Assembly: GCA_002238605.1 (NCBI GenBank)
Contig: MPMR01000014.1
Location: 34,572-98,571 of the forward strand
Length of the DNA stretch: 64,000 nt
Source of the DNA: BD2-11 clade cluster bacterium bin43
Lineage (GTDB): Bacteria; Gemmatimonadota; Gemmatimonadetes; Longimicrobiales; Gaopeijiaceae
Direction: 5' to 3'
Shown here: piece by piece, positions 42,746-51,267 of the stretch
How positions within the stretch are numbered: position 1 is the stretch's first letter
Layout: each line of letters starts with the position of its first letter
Position numbers and translations under genes: made by a program
Notes under the pieces: generated by a model
Seen by the model: the letters and a program-made list of their open reading frames with translations, nothing else
The model's database searches: none
Told to the model about the DNA's origin: nothing

Positions 42746-44482
42746 ATGTTCTTCAGGTTGGCAATTCCCCGGCTGGGAGTCGCGTTGCTTGTGACGTTCC
42801 TGTACCTGCCGGCGCTCGCGTCGGCGCAACAGGAAGTGCAGGGACGCTTCAGGGTCATGATCCCCGACCTCTTCCCGGGGGAGGACACCGGCCGGGGCTT
42901 CGGAGAGGACGTGGCCGAGGAGCTTCGGGACCTCATCAACCAGCTGCCCACCCACGAGCCGGTCGAGCGCAACGACATCCGCGACGCGATGCGTCAGTTC
43001 GACATCGATCGCGACGACCTGAACTGCATCCGCTCGCGCCAGCTCGCGACCCAGATCAACGCCGAGCTGGTCATGTGCGCGAACTACACGGAGGGGCAGG
43101 ACGACTGGACCCTGACCAACATCTCGTTCGTGAGCGTCGCGTCGGGGGAGACGTTCACGGTAGACGACTTCACCGTTCCGGATGACGACGGCGACGAGCT
43201 CGCCGCGGAACACATCTTCGACGTTTTCGACGAGTACGTGGAACAGTTGCGCTTTGCGGCCATCTGCCAGGAGTACTTCGGCAGCCAGCAGTGGGCCAAC
43301 GCCCTCGAGAACTGCAACCGGGCGATCGAGGGGAACCCCGGTTCCGAGGGGTCGCGCTACGCCCGCGCCCGGTCCGTGATGGAGCTGGGGGATCGTCAGG
43401 AGGGGCTCGACGAAATGCTGCGGGTCCTCGACCTCAACCCGTTCAACGAGAACGCGCTCCAGTTCGCCGGGATGCTCTCCGCCGAATTCGGCATGAAAGA
43501 GGAGTCCCTGCGACACTACACCGCCTACCTCGAACTCAACCCGGGAAGCGCCGCCGTGCGCATGCGCGTGGCGTATGACCTCGCGACCGCCGGAAACGCC
43601 GAGGGCGCGATGATCCTGATCGAGGAAGGCGTCGCGATGGATGATACCAACGACGACCTCTGGGAGCAGCTCGGAGGGTTCGCCTTCACTGCGGCCGGAC
43701 AGGCCATGGAGGGCCAGAGTGAGCCCACTCCGGAAGTCGAGCGGCTGTACCGGAGGGCCATCGAAGCCTATACGCGCGTCCTGGACACCCGTGGCGCGGA
43801 GACCACCCCCGCCCAGTTGATCAACGTCATCAGGGCCTACATGCAGCTCGGCGACCCGACGGCCATCGACTTCGCGCAGCGCGCGGTGGAGGTCCATCCC
43901 GAGGAAGCCGCGCTATGGTCGCAGCTGGCCGACGCTCTGCAGCGCAACGATCGTCTGGAAGAGGCGATTGCGGCGATCGAGAGCGCGAAGAGAGTCGACC
44001 CCGACTACGCGAACCTGTCCGCCCGCCAGGGAAGCTGGCTTCTTGAGGCCGATGAGGTCGATGCGGCCATCGGGTTCCTGAAGGAGGCCGTGGAGCGCGG
44101 CGAACAGCCCGCCGACATTATGGCGGGCCTGGTGTTCGGCAAGGCGTACAATGACGGCGTTCAGAACACCAACTGGACCTACGCCATCTCGCTGCTGGAG
44201 AGGACCAAGAACGAGTTCGAAGTCTCGGAGACCATGAGTTCGCAGTTGAACTTCTGGCACGGATGGTCGCTCTACAACCACGGCCTTGCGCTTCAGGCAC
44301 CCAGCACCATCGATTCCGCCCGCCAGTCACTGCCGATCTTCCAGCAAGCCCTCCAGCTGTTTGAGCTCGGCCGTGCTTACGCCGCTACGGTGGAGTCGAT
44401 CGACCTGGCCGAGATTCTCGGCGCGGCGCAGACCTACGTCGAGATCCAGGACGCCATCATCAGGCGCGGGGGCGGCGAGTAG
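42746..44482 (+). CDS. Exported TPR-repeat protein
   Basis: A 578-residue exported protein. A signal peptide (LGVALLVTFLYLPALASAQQ) is followed by an alpha/beta domain at ~25-160 (RFRVMIPDLFPGEDTGRGFG, then DIRDAMRQFDIDRDDLNCIR), which resembles the periplasmic TolB-N/FlgO-like fold. Tetratricopeptide-like helical repeats run from ~170 to 560 (QQWANALENCNRAIEGNPGS; EEAIAAIESAKRVDPDYANL). Such proteins act as periplasmic scaffolds. The gene stands alone between a good promoter and a strong terminator. The ATG at 42746 was chosen over an in-frame upstream start because it gives a proper signal peptide and fits the promoter. Confidence 0.8.
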   Translation: MFFRLAIPRLGVALLVTFLYLPALASAQQEVQGRFRVMIPDLFPGEDTGRGFGEDVAEELRDLINQLPTHEPVERNDIRDAMRQFDIDRDDLNCIRSRQLATQINAELVMCANYTEGQDDWTLTNISFVSVASGETFTVDDFTVPDDDGDELAAEHIFDVFDEYVEQLRFAAICQEYFGSQQWANALENCNRAIEGNPGSEGSRYARARSVMELGDRQEGLDEMLRVLDLNPFNENALQFAGMLSAEFGMKEESLRHYTAYLELNPGSAAVRMRVAYDLATAGNAEGAMILIEEGVAMDDTNDDLWEQLGGFAFTAAGQAMEGQSEPTPEVERLYRRAIEAYTRVLDTRGAETTPAQLINVIRAYMQLGDPTAIDFAQRAVEVHPEEAALWSQLADALQRNDRLEEAIAAIESAKRVDPDYANLSARQGSWLLEADEVDAAIGFLKEAVERGEQPADIMAGLVFGKAYNDGVQNTNWTYAISLLERTKNEFEVSETMSSQLNFWHGWSLYNHGLALQAPSTIDSARQSLPIFQQALQLFELGRAYAATVESIDLAEILGAAQTYVEIQDAIIRRGGGE

Positions 44483-44507
44483 CGCCAGTCCCACCCTCGG
44501 TAGCCGA

Positions 44508-44541
44508 AGCGCCGCGGATGCGTCCGCGGCGCTTTTCTTTT
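44508..44541 (+). terminator. Strong rho-independent terminator after the TPR gene
   Basis: AGCGCCGCGGA and TCCGCGGCGCT form a perfect 11-bp stem with a TGCG tetraloop, followed by TTTCTTTT. It insulates the division cluster from the upstream gene. Confidence 0.92.
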
Positions 44542-44655
44542 GCCCGGAATTCAGGACGGTGCCTCACTGCGCACGGTACCGGCCGCTCCTGGCGAGCTGC
44601 GAGGCACACTCCACAGCCGCTCCGACCCCCGTCCGATTTGGTCCGCCCCCCGGGC

Positions 44656-44685
44656 TTGCGCGTTTGCCATTGCCTTCCTTATGTT
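44656..44685 (+). promoter_or_regulatory. Candidate promoter of the division/cell-wall cluster
   Basis: TTGCGC and TATGTT are separated by 18 bp. Transcription would start near 44692, placing the MraZ boxes in the leader. Downstream genes are so closely packed that this could drive a large part of the cluster. Confidence 0.45.
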
Positions 44686-44697
44686 CTCCCCTATTCT

Positions 44698-44731
44698 CCA
44701 CAATCGTCCACTTTAACCCACAATCCACCAC
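44698..44731 (+). promoter_or_regulatory. MraZ box: four CCAC units at exact 10-nt period
   Basis: CCAC occurs at 44698, 44708, 44718 and 44728, read as GTGG on the minus strand. MraZ is known to bind repeated TGGG/GTGG boxes about one helical turn apart upstream of its own gene and repress the operon. Here the array is in inverse orientation and ends 3 bp before the mraZ ATG, where a ribosome-binding site would normally lie. Confidence 0.7.
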
Positions 44732-44734
44732 CTG

Positions 44735-45166
44735 ATGAGCGGTTTTCTGGGGCGCTACGAGAAACGTCTCGACGACAAGGGTCGTCTGAGCCTGCCGGTT
44801 CCGTTCCGGCGTGCGGCGGCGGACGGACCTCTCGTGCTGCTCCAGTACCAGGCTTCCGCGTTGACCCTGTTTCCCGGGACGGCGTGGGGGAAGATTCAGG
44901 AGCGCCTGATGGAATACCGACGCTCGGATCGCAGCGCGGCGGCGTACGTTCGCCGAATCACCTCGTTTGCGGTCGAGGTTACGCCCGACAAGGTCGGCCG
45001 ATTCCTGATTCCCGGATGGCTGCAGGAGGCGGCTTCACTGGAAGGCGATGTGCTCGTAGTGGGCTCGCTGGACCGGATCGAGATCTGGAATCCCGGACTC
45101 TTCGATTCGCATCTCGAGGACGGCGCGCCCGACGCCTCCGAGTTCATGCACAAGATCTTCGGATGA
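44735..45166 (+). CDS. mraZ: Transcriptional regulator MraZ
   Basis: A 143-residue AbrB-like DNA-binding protein with the two MraZ half-repeats: YEKRLDDKGRLSLPVPFRRA (~8-27) and AVEVTPDKVGRFLIPGWLQE (~78-97). MraZ forms a ring that binds repeated boxes in its own promoter and controls the division cluster. It is the first gene of the cluster, as usual. There is no clear Shine-Dalgarno sequence before the ATG because the leader is occupied by the CCAC boxes. rsmH begins 7 bp after its stop. Confidence 0.93.
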   Translation: MSGFLGRYEKRLDDKGRLSLPVPFRRAAADGPLVLLQYQASALTLFPGTAWGKIQERLMEYRRSDRSAAAYVRRITSFAVEVTPDKVGRFLIPGWLQEAASLEGDVLVVGSLDRIEIWNPGLFDSHLEDGAPDASEFMHKIFG

Positions 45167-45173
45167 GCGGCGC

Positions 45174-46133
45174 GTGCAGAGGCGAGCGGACGATGATGCC
45201 GGCGCCCAGGGCTATCACACGCCGGTGCTGGTGCGGGAAGTGCTCGCGCTTCTCGAACCCGAGCGCGGGGGGCTGTTCCTGGACGGCACCGTGGGAGGCG
45301 GAGGACACGCGCGCGCGATGCTGGAGCGGGCTCCCGGGCTCCACCTGGTCGCGGTGGACCGCGATCCGGGCGCGCTCGCGCAAGCGCAACGGACGCTCGA
45401 GTCCTTCGGCGACCGGGTTCGCTTCCTTCTCTCCGACTTCCGCAACGCCGCGCGCGCCCCTGAACTGGAGGAGGGCGCCGTGAGCGGGGTGCTGCTCGAC
45501 CTGGGCGTGAGTTCTCGCCAGCTGGATCGCGACCGGCGGGGGTTCGCCTTCCGCCGCGGGGTTCCGCTGGACATGCGCATGGACGGAAGCGACGCGCGCA
45601 CCCCGAGCGCGGCCGACGTGCTTAACACGTACGACGAAGGGCGCCTCGCGCGCGTCTTTCGGGAGCTGGGCGAACACCGCGGGGCGCACAGGCTGGCCCG
45701 CCGGATCGTGCGCCGGCGGAGGACGCGGCCTTTCGCCGTAAGCGACGACCTGGTGGGTGCGCTGCGCGCCACGATGCGACGATCGCCGGCACCAAGGGAC
45801 AAGGCGCGTGTCTTCCAGGCGTTGCGCATGGAAGTGAACGACGAGCGGGGAGCGCTGCGGGAGGGCCTCGACACCCTGCGCCACACCCTGGCCGCGGGCG
45901 GAAGAATGGCGGTGATCTCCTATCACTCGATCGAGGATCGCGAAGTCAAGAACCGGTTTCGGGATTGGAGCCGCGACTGCACCTGTCCCCCCGCGTTGCC
46001 GGTATGCGTCTGCGCCGGCCGGGCCGCGGGAGCGACGCTCGTACGCCGTCCGGTGCGGCCCGCGCCCGAGGAAATCGCGGCGAATCCGCGTGCCCGCAGT
46101 GCGCGGCTGCGCGCGTGGAGGAAGGCATCGTGA
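45174..46133 (+). CDS. rsmH: 16S rRNA (cytosine(1402)-N4)-methyltransferase RsmH
   Basis: A 319-residue SAM-dependent methylase (MraW). Motifs: YHTPVLVREVLALL (~14-27), the SAM-binding loop DGTVGGGGHARAML (~38-51), LLDLGVSSRQLD (~107), RDKARVFQALRMEVNDE (~204) and VISYHSIEDREVKNRFRDW (~247). A Cys cluster (CTCPPALPVCVC) follows near 270. It methylates C1402 in the ribosomal decoding centre. The GTG at 45174 is the start giving normal length. The stop overlaps the ftsL start. Confidence 0.94.
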   Translation: MQRRADDDAGAQGYHTPVLVREVLALLEPERGGLFLDGTVGGGGHARAMLERAPGLHLVAVDRDPGALAQAQRTLESFGDRVRFLLSDFRNAARAPELEEGAVSGVLLDLGVSSRQLDRDRRGFAFRRGVPLDMRMDGSDARTPSAADVLNTYDEGRLARVFRELGEHRGAHRLARRIVRRRRTRPFAVSDDLVGALRATMRRSPAPRDKARVFQALRMEVNDERGALREGLDTLRHTLAAGGRMAVISYHSIEDREVKNRFRDWSRDCTCPPALPVCVCAGRAAGATLVRRPVRPAPEEIAANPRARSARLRAWRKAS

Positions 46134-46414
46134 GACGGATGAGCGACTCGAAGCGGGTGGCGATCGCGTTGGGGGCCCTGCTGGTCTCCCTCAGCGTGGT
46201 CACATGGCGCCAGATGCGAACCCTGGAGGTGCTGGAGGAGCTGCACGACCTGGGTCAGGAGATCGAGGTGGTGTCGGCGATCAGAAAGGACCTGCTGGGG
46301 GAGATCCAGTACCTGGAAAGCCGGGGCCGCGTGGTCCCGGAGGCCCGCGAGCGCCTGGGCATGCACAATCCGGCCGCCGATGAAATCGTCTACCTGTCGG
46401 GAGTGAACCCATGA
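46130..46414 (+). CDS. ftsL: FtsL-like cell division protein
   Basis: A 94-residue bitopic protein with a short cytoplasmic N terminus, one membrane helix (VAIALGALLVSLSVVTW, ~8-24) and a periplasmic coiled coil (LEVLEELHDLGQEIEVVSAI, ~31-50) ending in a conserved-type ARERLGMHNPAADEIVYL. Size, topology and place between rsmH and ftsI identify it as FtsL, which bridges FtsQ/FtsB to FtsWI. FtsL proteins are poorly conserved, so context carries much weight. The GTG at 46130 overlaps the rsmH stop; an ATG 9 bp later is an alternative. Confidence 0.83.
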   Translation: MRRMSDSKRVAIALGALLVSLSVVTWRQMRTLEVLEELHDLGQEIEVVSAIRKDLLGEIQYLESRGRVVPEARERLGMHNPAADEIVYLSGVNP

Positions 46415-48384
46415 GACTTCCGCGAAGATTGCACTGGCCGCGCCGGCTGATCCTCATTGCCTGGCTGGTAACGGCGGGAGCCGTCGTCGGGCGGGCGGCC
46501 ATGCTGCAGGTGGAGAACACAGTATGGCGCGAGCGGTCCGCCGAGCAGCACCGGATGTCCCGTCCGGTTCCGTCGATCCGCGGTTCCATCCTCGACCGGG
46601 ACGGCGTGCTGCTGGCCCAGAGCCGGGAGGTGGTCGAAGTGGGTCTGGCGCCGCGCGAGCTCAGACGCGACGAGAACGGCTTCGCGGCCGAGGCGGCGGC
46701 CGCGCTCCAGTCCGTTCTGGGCCTGTCGCCCTCCGAGGCGCGGCGGCGCACGAGTTCCGATGACGCGTGGGTCGTTATTCCGGGTCGCTATCCGACCACC
46801 GTGCGCGCCGGACTGGAGGACATCCGGGGCGTATACATGGGGCGCGGGTACGAGCGCTTTCGGCCGCACGGAGACCTGGTGGCGGGGCTACTGGGCACCA
46901 TCCTGGAGGAGAGGGGCGCGGGGGGCATTGAGGAGTCCTACGACCAGGTCCTTACCGGCCGGCCCGGCGAGGAGATGACGCTTCGGGACGCGCGCGGCGT
47001 CGAACTCCCGGGTCGGGCGGTGCCGGTGAAGCCGCCCGTGCCCGGCGGAAACGTTTCGCTCACCATCGACGTGGATCTGCAGGAAATCGCACGCGAGGAG
47101 CTCCAGGAAGCCATCGAAATGACCGGGTCCAAGGGAGGGGACATCCTGGTCACGGATCCGGCTACCGGCGAGATCCTTGCGGTGGTCTCGATCCGGGACG
47201 GCGACGCGGCCGGTCTCGCGGCGATCAACACCGCCAACGAACCCGGGTCGACGCTCAAGCCCTTCACGGTCGCGGGGATTCTCTCCAATGGGGTGGGAAC
47301 GCTGGACGACCTCGTCGACATCGGCAACGGCACCTGGCACGTCGCCGGGCGCACCCTGCACGACGTGTACCCCAAGGCCAGCATCCTGACCCTGGCGGAC
47401 GCGCTGCGGGTATCGTCCAACGTGGGGGTCGCCAAGATGGCCGAGCGCCTGTCCCATCGCCAGCAGTACGAAATGTTGCGCGACTTCGGCTTCGGCATGC
47501 CCACCGGGCTGGGGATCCCCGGCGAAACCTCGGGCACCCTGCGCAAGCCGGAGGATTGGTCCGGGCAGTCGCCCGCCTCCCTGGCCATCGGATACGAAAT
47601 CTCGGTAAGCCCGCTGCAGCTCGCGATGGCATATGGCGCGCTGGCCAACGGCGGCCGGCTGATGGCGCCGAAGCTGGTCCGCGAAGTCCGGGCCGTGGAC
47701 GGCTCGCTGATCGAACGTCGCGAACCGCGCCTGATTCGGCAGGTGATCGACGGCGGGTTGGCGCATGACATCAGCCGGGTGCTGGTCGAGGTTACCGAAT
47801 CGGGCACCGGAAGGCGGGCGCGCCTGACGTCCTTCGCAGTGGCGGGCAAGAGCGGCACGAGCCGCGCGTATCGCGCGGATGGCGGCTATGCCCGGGGCGA
47901 GTATTTCGCCACTTTCGTCGGCTTCTTCCCGGCGGAGGATCCGCAATTGCTGGCGTATGTGAAGCTGAACGGCCCCGAGGGCGTCTACTACGGCGGAGCC
48001 ACGGCCGCTCCGGTCATCCGCGCCACCATGGAAGCCATCCTGGCCGCCCAGCAGCCGCCCGTGGACCGGCGGGTGCTCGCCCACGCCGCGCGCCGCCCCG
48101 CGCCCCAGAACCCCGTGATTCGCTTCGCGGCCGCGGAGACCCCGGGCTCCGGCGCCGAGCCTGCGCGCTGGGCGGGCGGGGAGGGGACCGAGGTGGTGGT
48201 GCCGGACGTCAGTGGCCTGTCGGCCCGCTCCGCGGTGCGCCGGCTGCACACCGCCGGGCTGCGCGTGGTCTGGGACGCGCCCGGACCCGTGCTCGGTACA
48301 TGGCCCACCGCGGGCACGTTGCTCATGCAGGGCGACACCGTGTCGATCGATGTCGGGAGAATCGAACGTGGACAAAGCCCCTAG
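46411..48384 (+). CDS. ftsI: Division transpeptidase FtsI (PBP2/3) with C-terminal PASTA domain
   Basis: A 657-residue class-B penicillin-binding protein. After a membrane anchor (~12-30) comes the dimerisation domain (RGSILDRDGVLLAQSREVVE, ~57-76). The transpeptidase has SxxK in NEPGSTLKPFTV (~275), SxN in RVSSNVGVAKMAE (~332) and KSGT in AVAGKSGTSRAY (~480). Residues ~592-650 form one PASTA domain (VVVPDVSGLSARSAVRRLHT). It cross-links septal peptidoglycan together with FtsW. PASTA domains are common in Gram-positive homologues and less so in Gram-negative ones. The start overlaps the ftsL stop, and its end overlaps murE. Confidence 0.93.
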   Translation: MRLPRRLHWPRRLILIAWLVTAGAVVGRAAMLQVENTVWRERSAEQHRMSRPVPSIRGSILDRDGVLLAQSREVVEVGLAPRELRRDENGFAAEAAAALQSVLGLSPSEARRRTSSDDAWVVIPGRYPTTVRAGLEDIRGVYMGRGYERFRPHGDLVAGLLGTILEERGAGGIEESYDQVLTGRPGEEMTLRDARGVELPGRAVPVKPPVPGGNVSLTIDVDLQEIAREELQEAIEMTGSKGGDILVTDPATGEILAVVSIRDGDAAGLAAINTANEPGSTLKPFTVAGILSNGVGTLDDLVDIGNGTWHVAGRTLHDVYPKASILTLADALRVSSNVGVAKMAERLSHRQQYEMLRDFGFGMPTGLGIPGETSGTLRKPEDWSGQSPASLAIGYEISVSPLQLAMAYGALANGGRLMAPKLVREVRAVDGSLIERREPRLIRQVIDGGLAHDISRVLVEVTESGTGRRARLTSFAVAGKSGTSRAYRADGGYARGEYFATFVGFFPAEDPQLLAYVKLNGPEGVYYGGATAAPVIRATMEAILAAQQPPVDRRVLAHAARRPAPQNPVIRFAAAETPGSGAEPARWAGGEGTEVVVPDVSGLSARSAVRRLHTAGLRVVWDAPGPVLGTWPTAGTLLMQGDTVSIDVGRIERGQSP

Positions 48385-49858
48385 CTTTCCGCTCGCTCGC
48401 GTCGTCGAGCGGCTAGCGGCCGCCGGCGCGCTCGCTCCCGGGGCGGATGTCCCGGGGGAAGTCGGGGTGCGCGGGGTGAGCCACGATTCACGGCGGGTCG
48501 GCGAGGGCGACCTCTTCGTCGCGTGGCGGGGCGCGGAGCACGACGGCCACGACTTCGTCGGGCAGGCGGTGAGGCGGGGGGCGGTGGCCGCGCTGGTGGA
48601 GACGCCGCTGCCCGGCGTGCCCGTGCCCCAGGTGGTGGTGCTCAACGGCCGCCTGGCGGGCGCGCTCGCCGCCGACGAGTTCTTCGGCAATCCGTGCCGG
48701 GACCTCTTCGTCTACGCGGTCACGGGGACCAACGGCAAGACTACGACCACGCTGCTGGCGCGTCATCTGCTGAGGGCCGGCGGACCTTCGGCCGCGATCG
48801 GGACGCTGGGCCTCGTGGACGCCGGCGGGGAAGTGCGCCCGAGCACGGCGGGTCTCACAACGCCGGGACCGGTGCAACTCTCCGCGTGGATCCGTTCGCT
48901 CGCGGATGAGGGGGTTCGCCATGTCGGGCTGGAGGCATCTTCCCACGCCCTCGACCAGCGCCGTCTCGACGGAGTTCAACTCGACGCCGTCGCGTACACG
49001 AACCTGTCACGCGACCATCTCGACTACCACCCCGACATGGATGGCTACCGGGCCGCCAAGGCGCGCGCGATCGAGCTGGTGGTGCCGGAGGGCACCGTGG
49101 TCGTGAACGCGGACGAACCCGCCTGGATTCGACTTGAGAGCGGCTCGCGAAACCGGCTGTCCTACGGCGTGGACTCCGATGCCGCCCTGACCGCCACCTC
49201 CCTTGAACTCGGGCCTGCGGGCACGCGTTTCGAACTGACCTGGGAGGGGAGCGCCCTGCCGGTGTCGATGCCGCTGCTGGGTCGCTTCAACGTGGAGAAC
49301 GCCCTGGCGGCGGCGGGCATTGCCCTGGCCGCCGGCCGCCGCGTGGACGAGGTCGTCGACGGGCTCGGCAGCGCGCCCGCGGTCCCGGGACGCATGGAAC
49401 TCGTCGCCAGCCGCCCGTGCCCGGTGGTCATCGACTACGCGCACACCCCCGACGCGCTGGTCTGCCTCCTCGACACCCTGCGGCACCTCACCGGCGGCCG
49501 GCTGATCGTTCTCTTCGGGGCGGGAGGGGATCGCGATGCCGCCAAGCGGCCCCTGATGGGCAGGGCGGTGGCGGAGAGGGCGGATCTGGCCATCGTCACC
49601 TCGGACAACCCTCGCACCGAGGACCCGGAAGCGATCATCGACCAGGTGGTCGCGGGGATGGCCGGGGCCGAGTACGAGCGGGATTCGGACCGCCGCGCCG
49701 CCATCGAGCGGGCGCTCGACCTGGCCGCGCCCGGGGACCTGGTGGTCCTCGCGGGCAAGGGACACGAGACCTGCCAGGTCATCGGCAGCGAGGAACTGCC
49801 CTTCGACGAGCGCCGGATCGTGCTCGCTCACCTCGCCGGTGGAGGGATGAGCGCATGA
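48368..49858 (+). CDS. murE: UDP-MurNAc-tripeptide ligase MurE
   Basis: A 496-residue Mur ligase that adds the third amino acid to UDP-MurNAc-dipeptide in the cytoplasm. Substrate-binding GVSHDSRRVGEGDLFVA is at ~36-52, the ATP loop VTGTNGKTTTTLLARH at ~118-133. The motif SDNPRTEDPE (~414) contains the DNPR signature of enzymes that use meso-diaminopimelate, so the wall is of the A1-gamma type. The GTG at 48368 lies inside the end of ftsI; a longer frame from 48212 lies over ftsI and is not used. Confidence 0.93.
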   Translation: MDKAPSFPLARVVERLAAAGALAPGADVPGEVGVRGVSHDSRRVGEGDLFVAWRGAEHDGHDFVGQAVRRGAVAALVETPLPGVPVPQVVVLNGRLAGALAADEFFGNPCRDLFVYAVTGTNGKTTTTLLARHLLRAGGPSAAIGTLGLVDAGGEVRPSTAGLTTPGPVQLSAWIRSLADEGVRHVGLEASSHALDQRRLDGVQLDAVAYTNLSRDHLDYHPDMDGYRAAKARAIELVVPEGTVVVNADEPAWIRLESGSRNRLSYGVDSDAALTATSLELGPAGTRFELTWEGSALPVSMPLLGRFNVENALAAAGIALAAGRRVDEVVDGLGSAPAVPGRMELVASRPCPVVIDYAHTPDALVCLLDTLRHLTGGRLIVLFGAGGDRDAAKRPLMGRAVAERADLAIVTSDNPRTEDPEAIIDQVVAGMAGAEYERDSDRRAAIERALDLAAPGDLVVLAGKGHETCQVIGSEELPFDERRIVLAHLAGGGMSA

Positions 49859-51264
49859 CCGTGTTCGGCTGGACGCACCAGCGCGTGCAGGCGGCGCTCT
49901 CGCTGCGGGATGTGCGGGCGTCTGCCGGAACCACGTTCGCGGGCGTCTCCACCGATACGCGCGCCCTGGCCGGGGGCGAACTCTTCGTGGCCATCGCGGG
50001 AGAGAACTTCGATGGACACGACTTTGTGGCCGATGCGGTCTCGTCGGGCGCGGCCGGGCTGGTGGTCTCGCGGGCGGTCACCCTCGATGCCCCGGTTCCG
50101 GTGTACCGTGTGCCCGACACCCTGGTCGCGCTCGGACGACTGGCCCGCTATCGCCGCCGTCGCCACGCGGCCCAGGTCGTCGCCATCACCGGATCCTCCG
50201 GCAAGACCACGACCAAGGAATTCCTCCGGGGAGCCCTCCAGCGCAGCTATCGGGTGCACGCCAATCCCGGCAACCTCAACAACCGCATCGGGCTTCCCCT
50301 GACGATTCTGGACGCCCCGGATGCGGCGGAGGTGCTCGTGCTGGAGATGGGCACCAACGAGCCGGGCGAGATCGAGACCCTCACCGCCATCGCGGAGCCC
50401 GACATCGCGTCGGTGACGACCGTCTCCGACGCCCACCTGGAGAAGCTCGGCTCGCTGGAGGGGGTGTTTCGCGAGAAGCTGGCGCTGGTCGCCGGGTTGA
50501 ACCGGCGCGGCGCGGTGGTGGTGGGCGACCAGCCGCCAGCCCTCCCCGCACGGGCTCGCGAGCTTCATCCCAACGTGCGCGTCGCCGGGTGGTCTGCCTC
50601 CGCCGACGCCAACCTGAGACCCCAGAATCCGCATCCGGACCCCGAGGGGCGCTACTTCTTCGACTGGCGCAATCAGCGCGTTCACCTCCAGGTGCCGGGG
50701 CGGCACGCGGTCTACGACGCGCTCATCGCGCTTGCGATCTCCGACCTGCTGCAGGCGCCCCACGGGCCGGCCGTGCGCGGGCTCGAGCGATACAGGCCGC
50801 AGGGCATGCGGGGCGAACAGCTGCATGCGGGTGATCTCACCCTCCTGCTCGACTGCTACAACGCCAACCCGCAAAGCGTCCGCGCCGCCCTCGACCTGCT
50901 TGGGCTGATTCCGTCCGCCGGGCGCAGGGTCGCGGTACTGGGGAGCATGCTCGAGCTGGGCGACCGGAGCGCGGCGCTGCACGACGAGCTCCTGAGCGAA
51001 GCCCTGTCCCGGGCGGTGGACGTGGTGCTGGCGTTGGGCGAGTTCGCGGCCGCCGCCGAGCGTCTGCGCGTGACGGGGCGGCAGGGCAGGGAGACGGCGC
51101 TCATCGCCAGCACGGACGCGGCCGGGGGGTATGCGCTGCTTCGCGAGTACCTGCAGGGCAACGAGTTGATCCTCCTCAAGGGATCCCGCGGCGTTGCGCT
51201 GGAGCGTCTGGTCCCGCTCATCGAGGCCGACTTCGGACCAGCGGTTCGCAACGGGGCGAGGTGA
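49855..51264 (+). CDS. murF: UDP-MurNAc-pentapeptide synthetase MurF
   Basis: A 469-residue Mur ligase adding D-Ala-D-Ala to the muropeptide. N-terminal substrate region GVSTDTRALAGGELFVAIAG (~31-50), ATP loop ITGSSGKTTTKEFLRGAL (~110-127), HANPGNLNNRIGLPLTIL, LEMGTNEPGEIETLTAIAEP, and DCYNANPQSVRAALDLL in the C-terminal domain. The ATG overlaps the murE stop (ATGA). D-Ala-D-Ala ligase is not in this cluster and must be encoded elsewhere. Confidence 0.93.
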   Translation: MTVFGWTHQRVQAALSLRDVRASAGTTFAGVSTDTRALAGGELFVAIAGENFDGHDFVADAVSSGAAGLVVSRAVTLDAPVPVYRVPDTLVALGRLARYRRRRHAAQVVAITGSSGKTTTKEFLRGALQRSYRVHANPGNLNNRIGLPLTILDAPDAAEVLVLEMGTNEPGEIETLTAIAEPDIASVTTVSDAHLEKLGSLEGVFREKLALVAGLNRRGAVVVGDQPPALPARARELHPNVRVAGWSASADANLRPQNPHPDPEGRYFFDWRNQRVHLQVPGRHAVYDALIALAISDLLQAPHGPAVRGLERYRPQGMRGEQLHAGDLTLLLDCYNANPQSVRAALDLLGLIPSAGRRVAVLGSMLELGDRSAALHDELLSEALSRAVDVVLALGEFAAAAERLRVTGRQGRETALIASTDAAGGYALLREYLQGNELILLKGSRGVALERLVPLIEADFGPAVRNGAR

Positions 51265-51267
51265 ACC

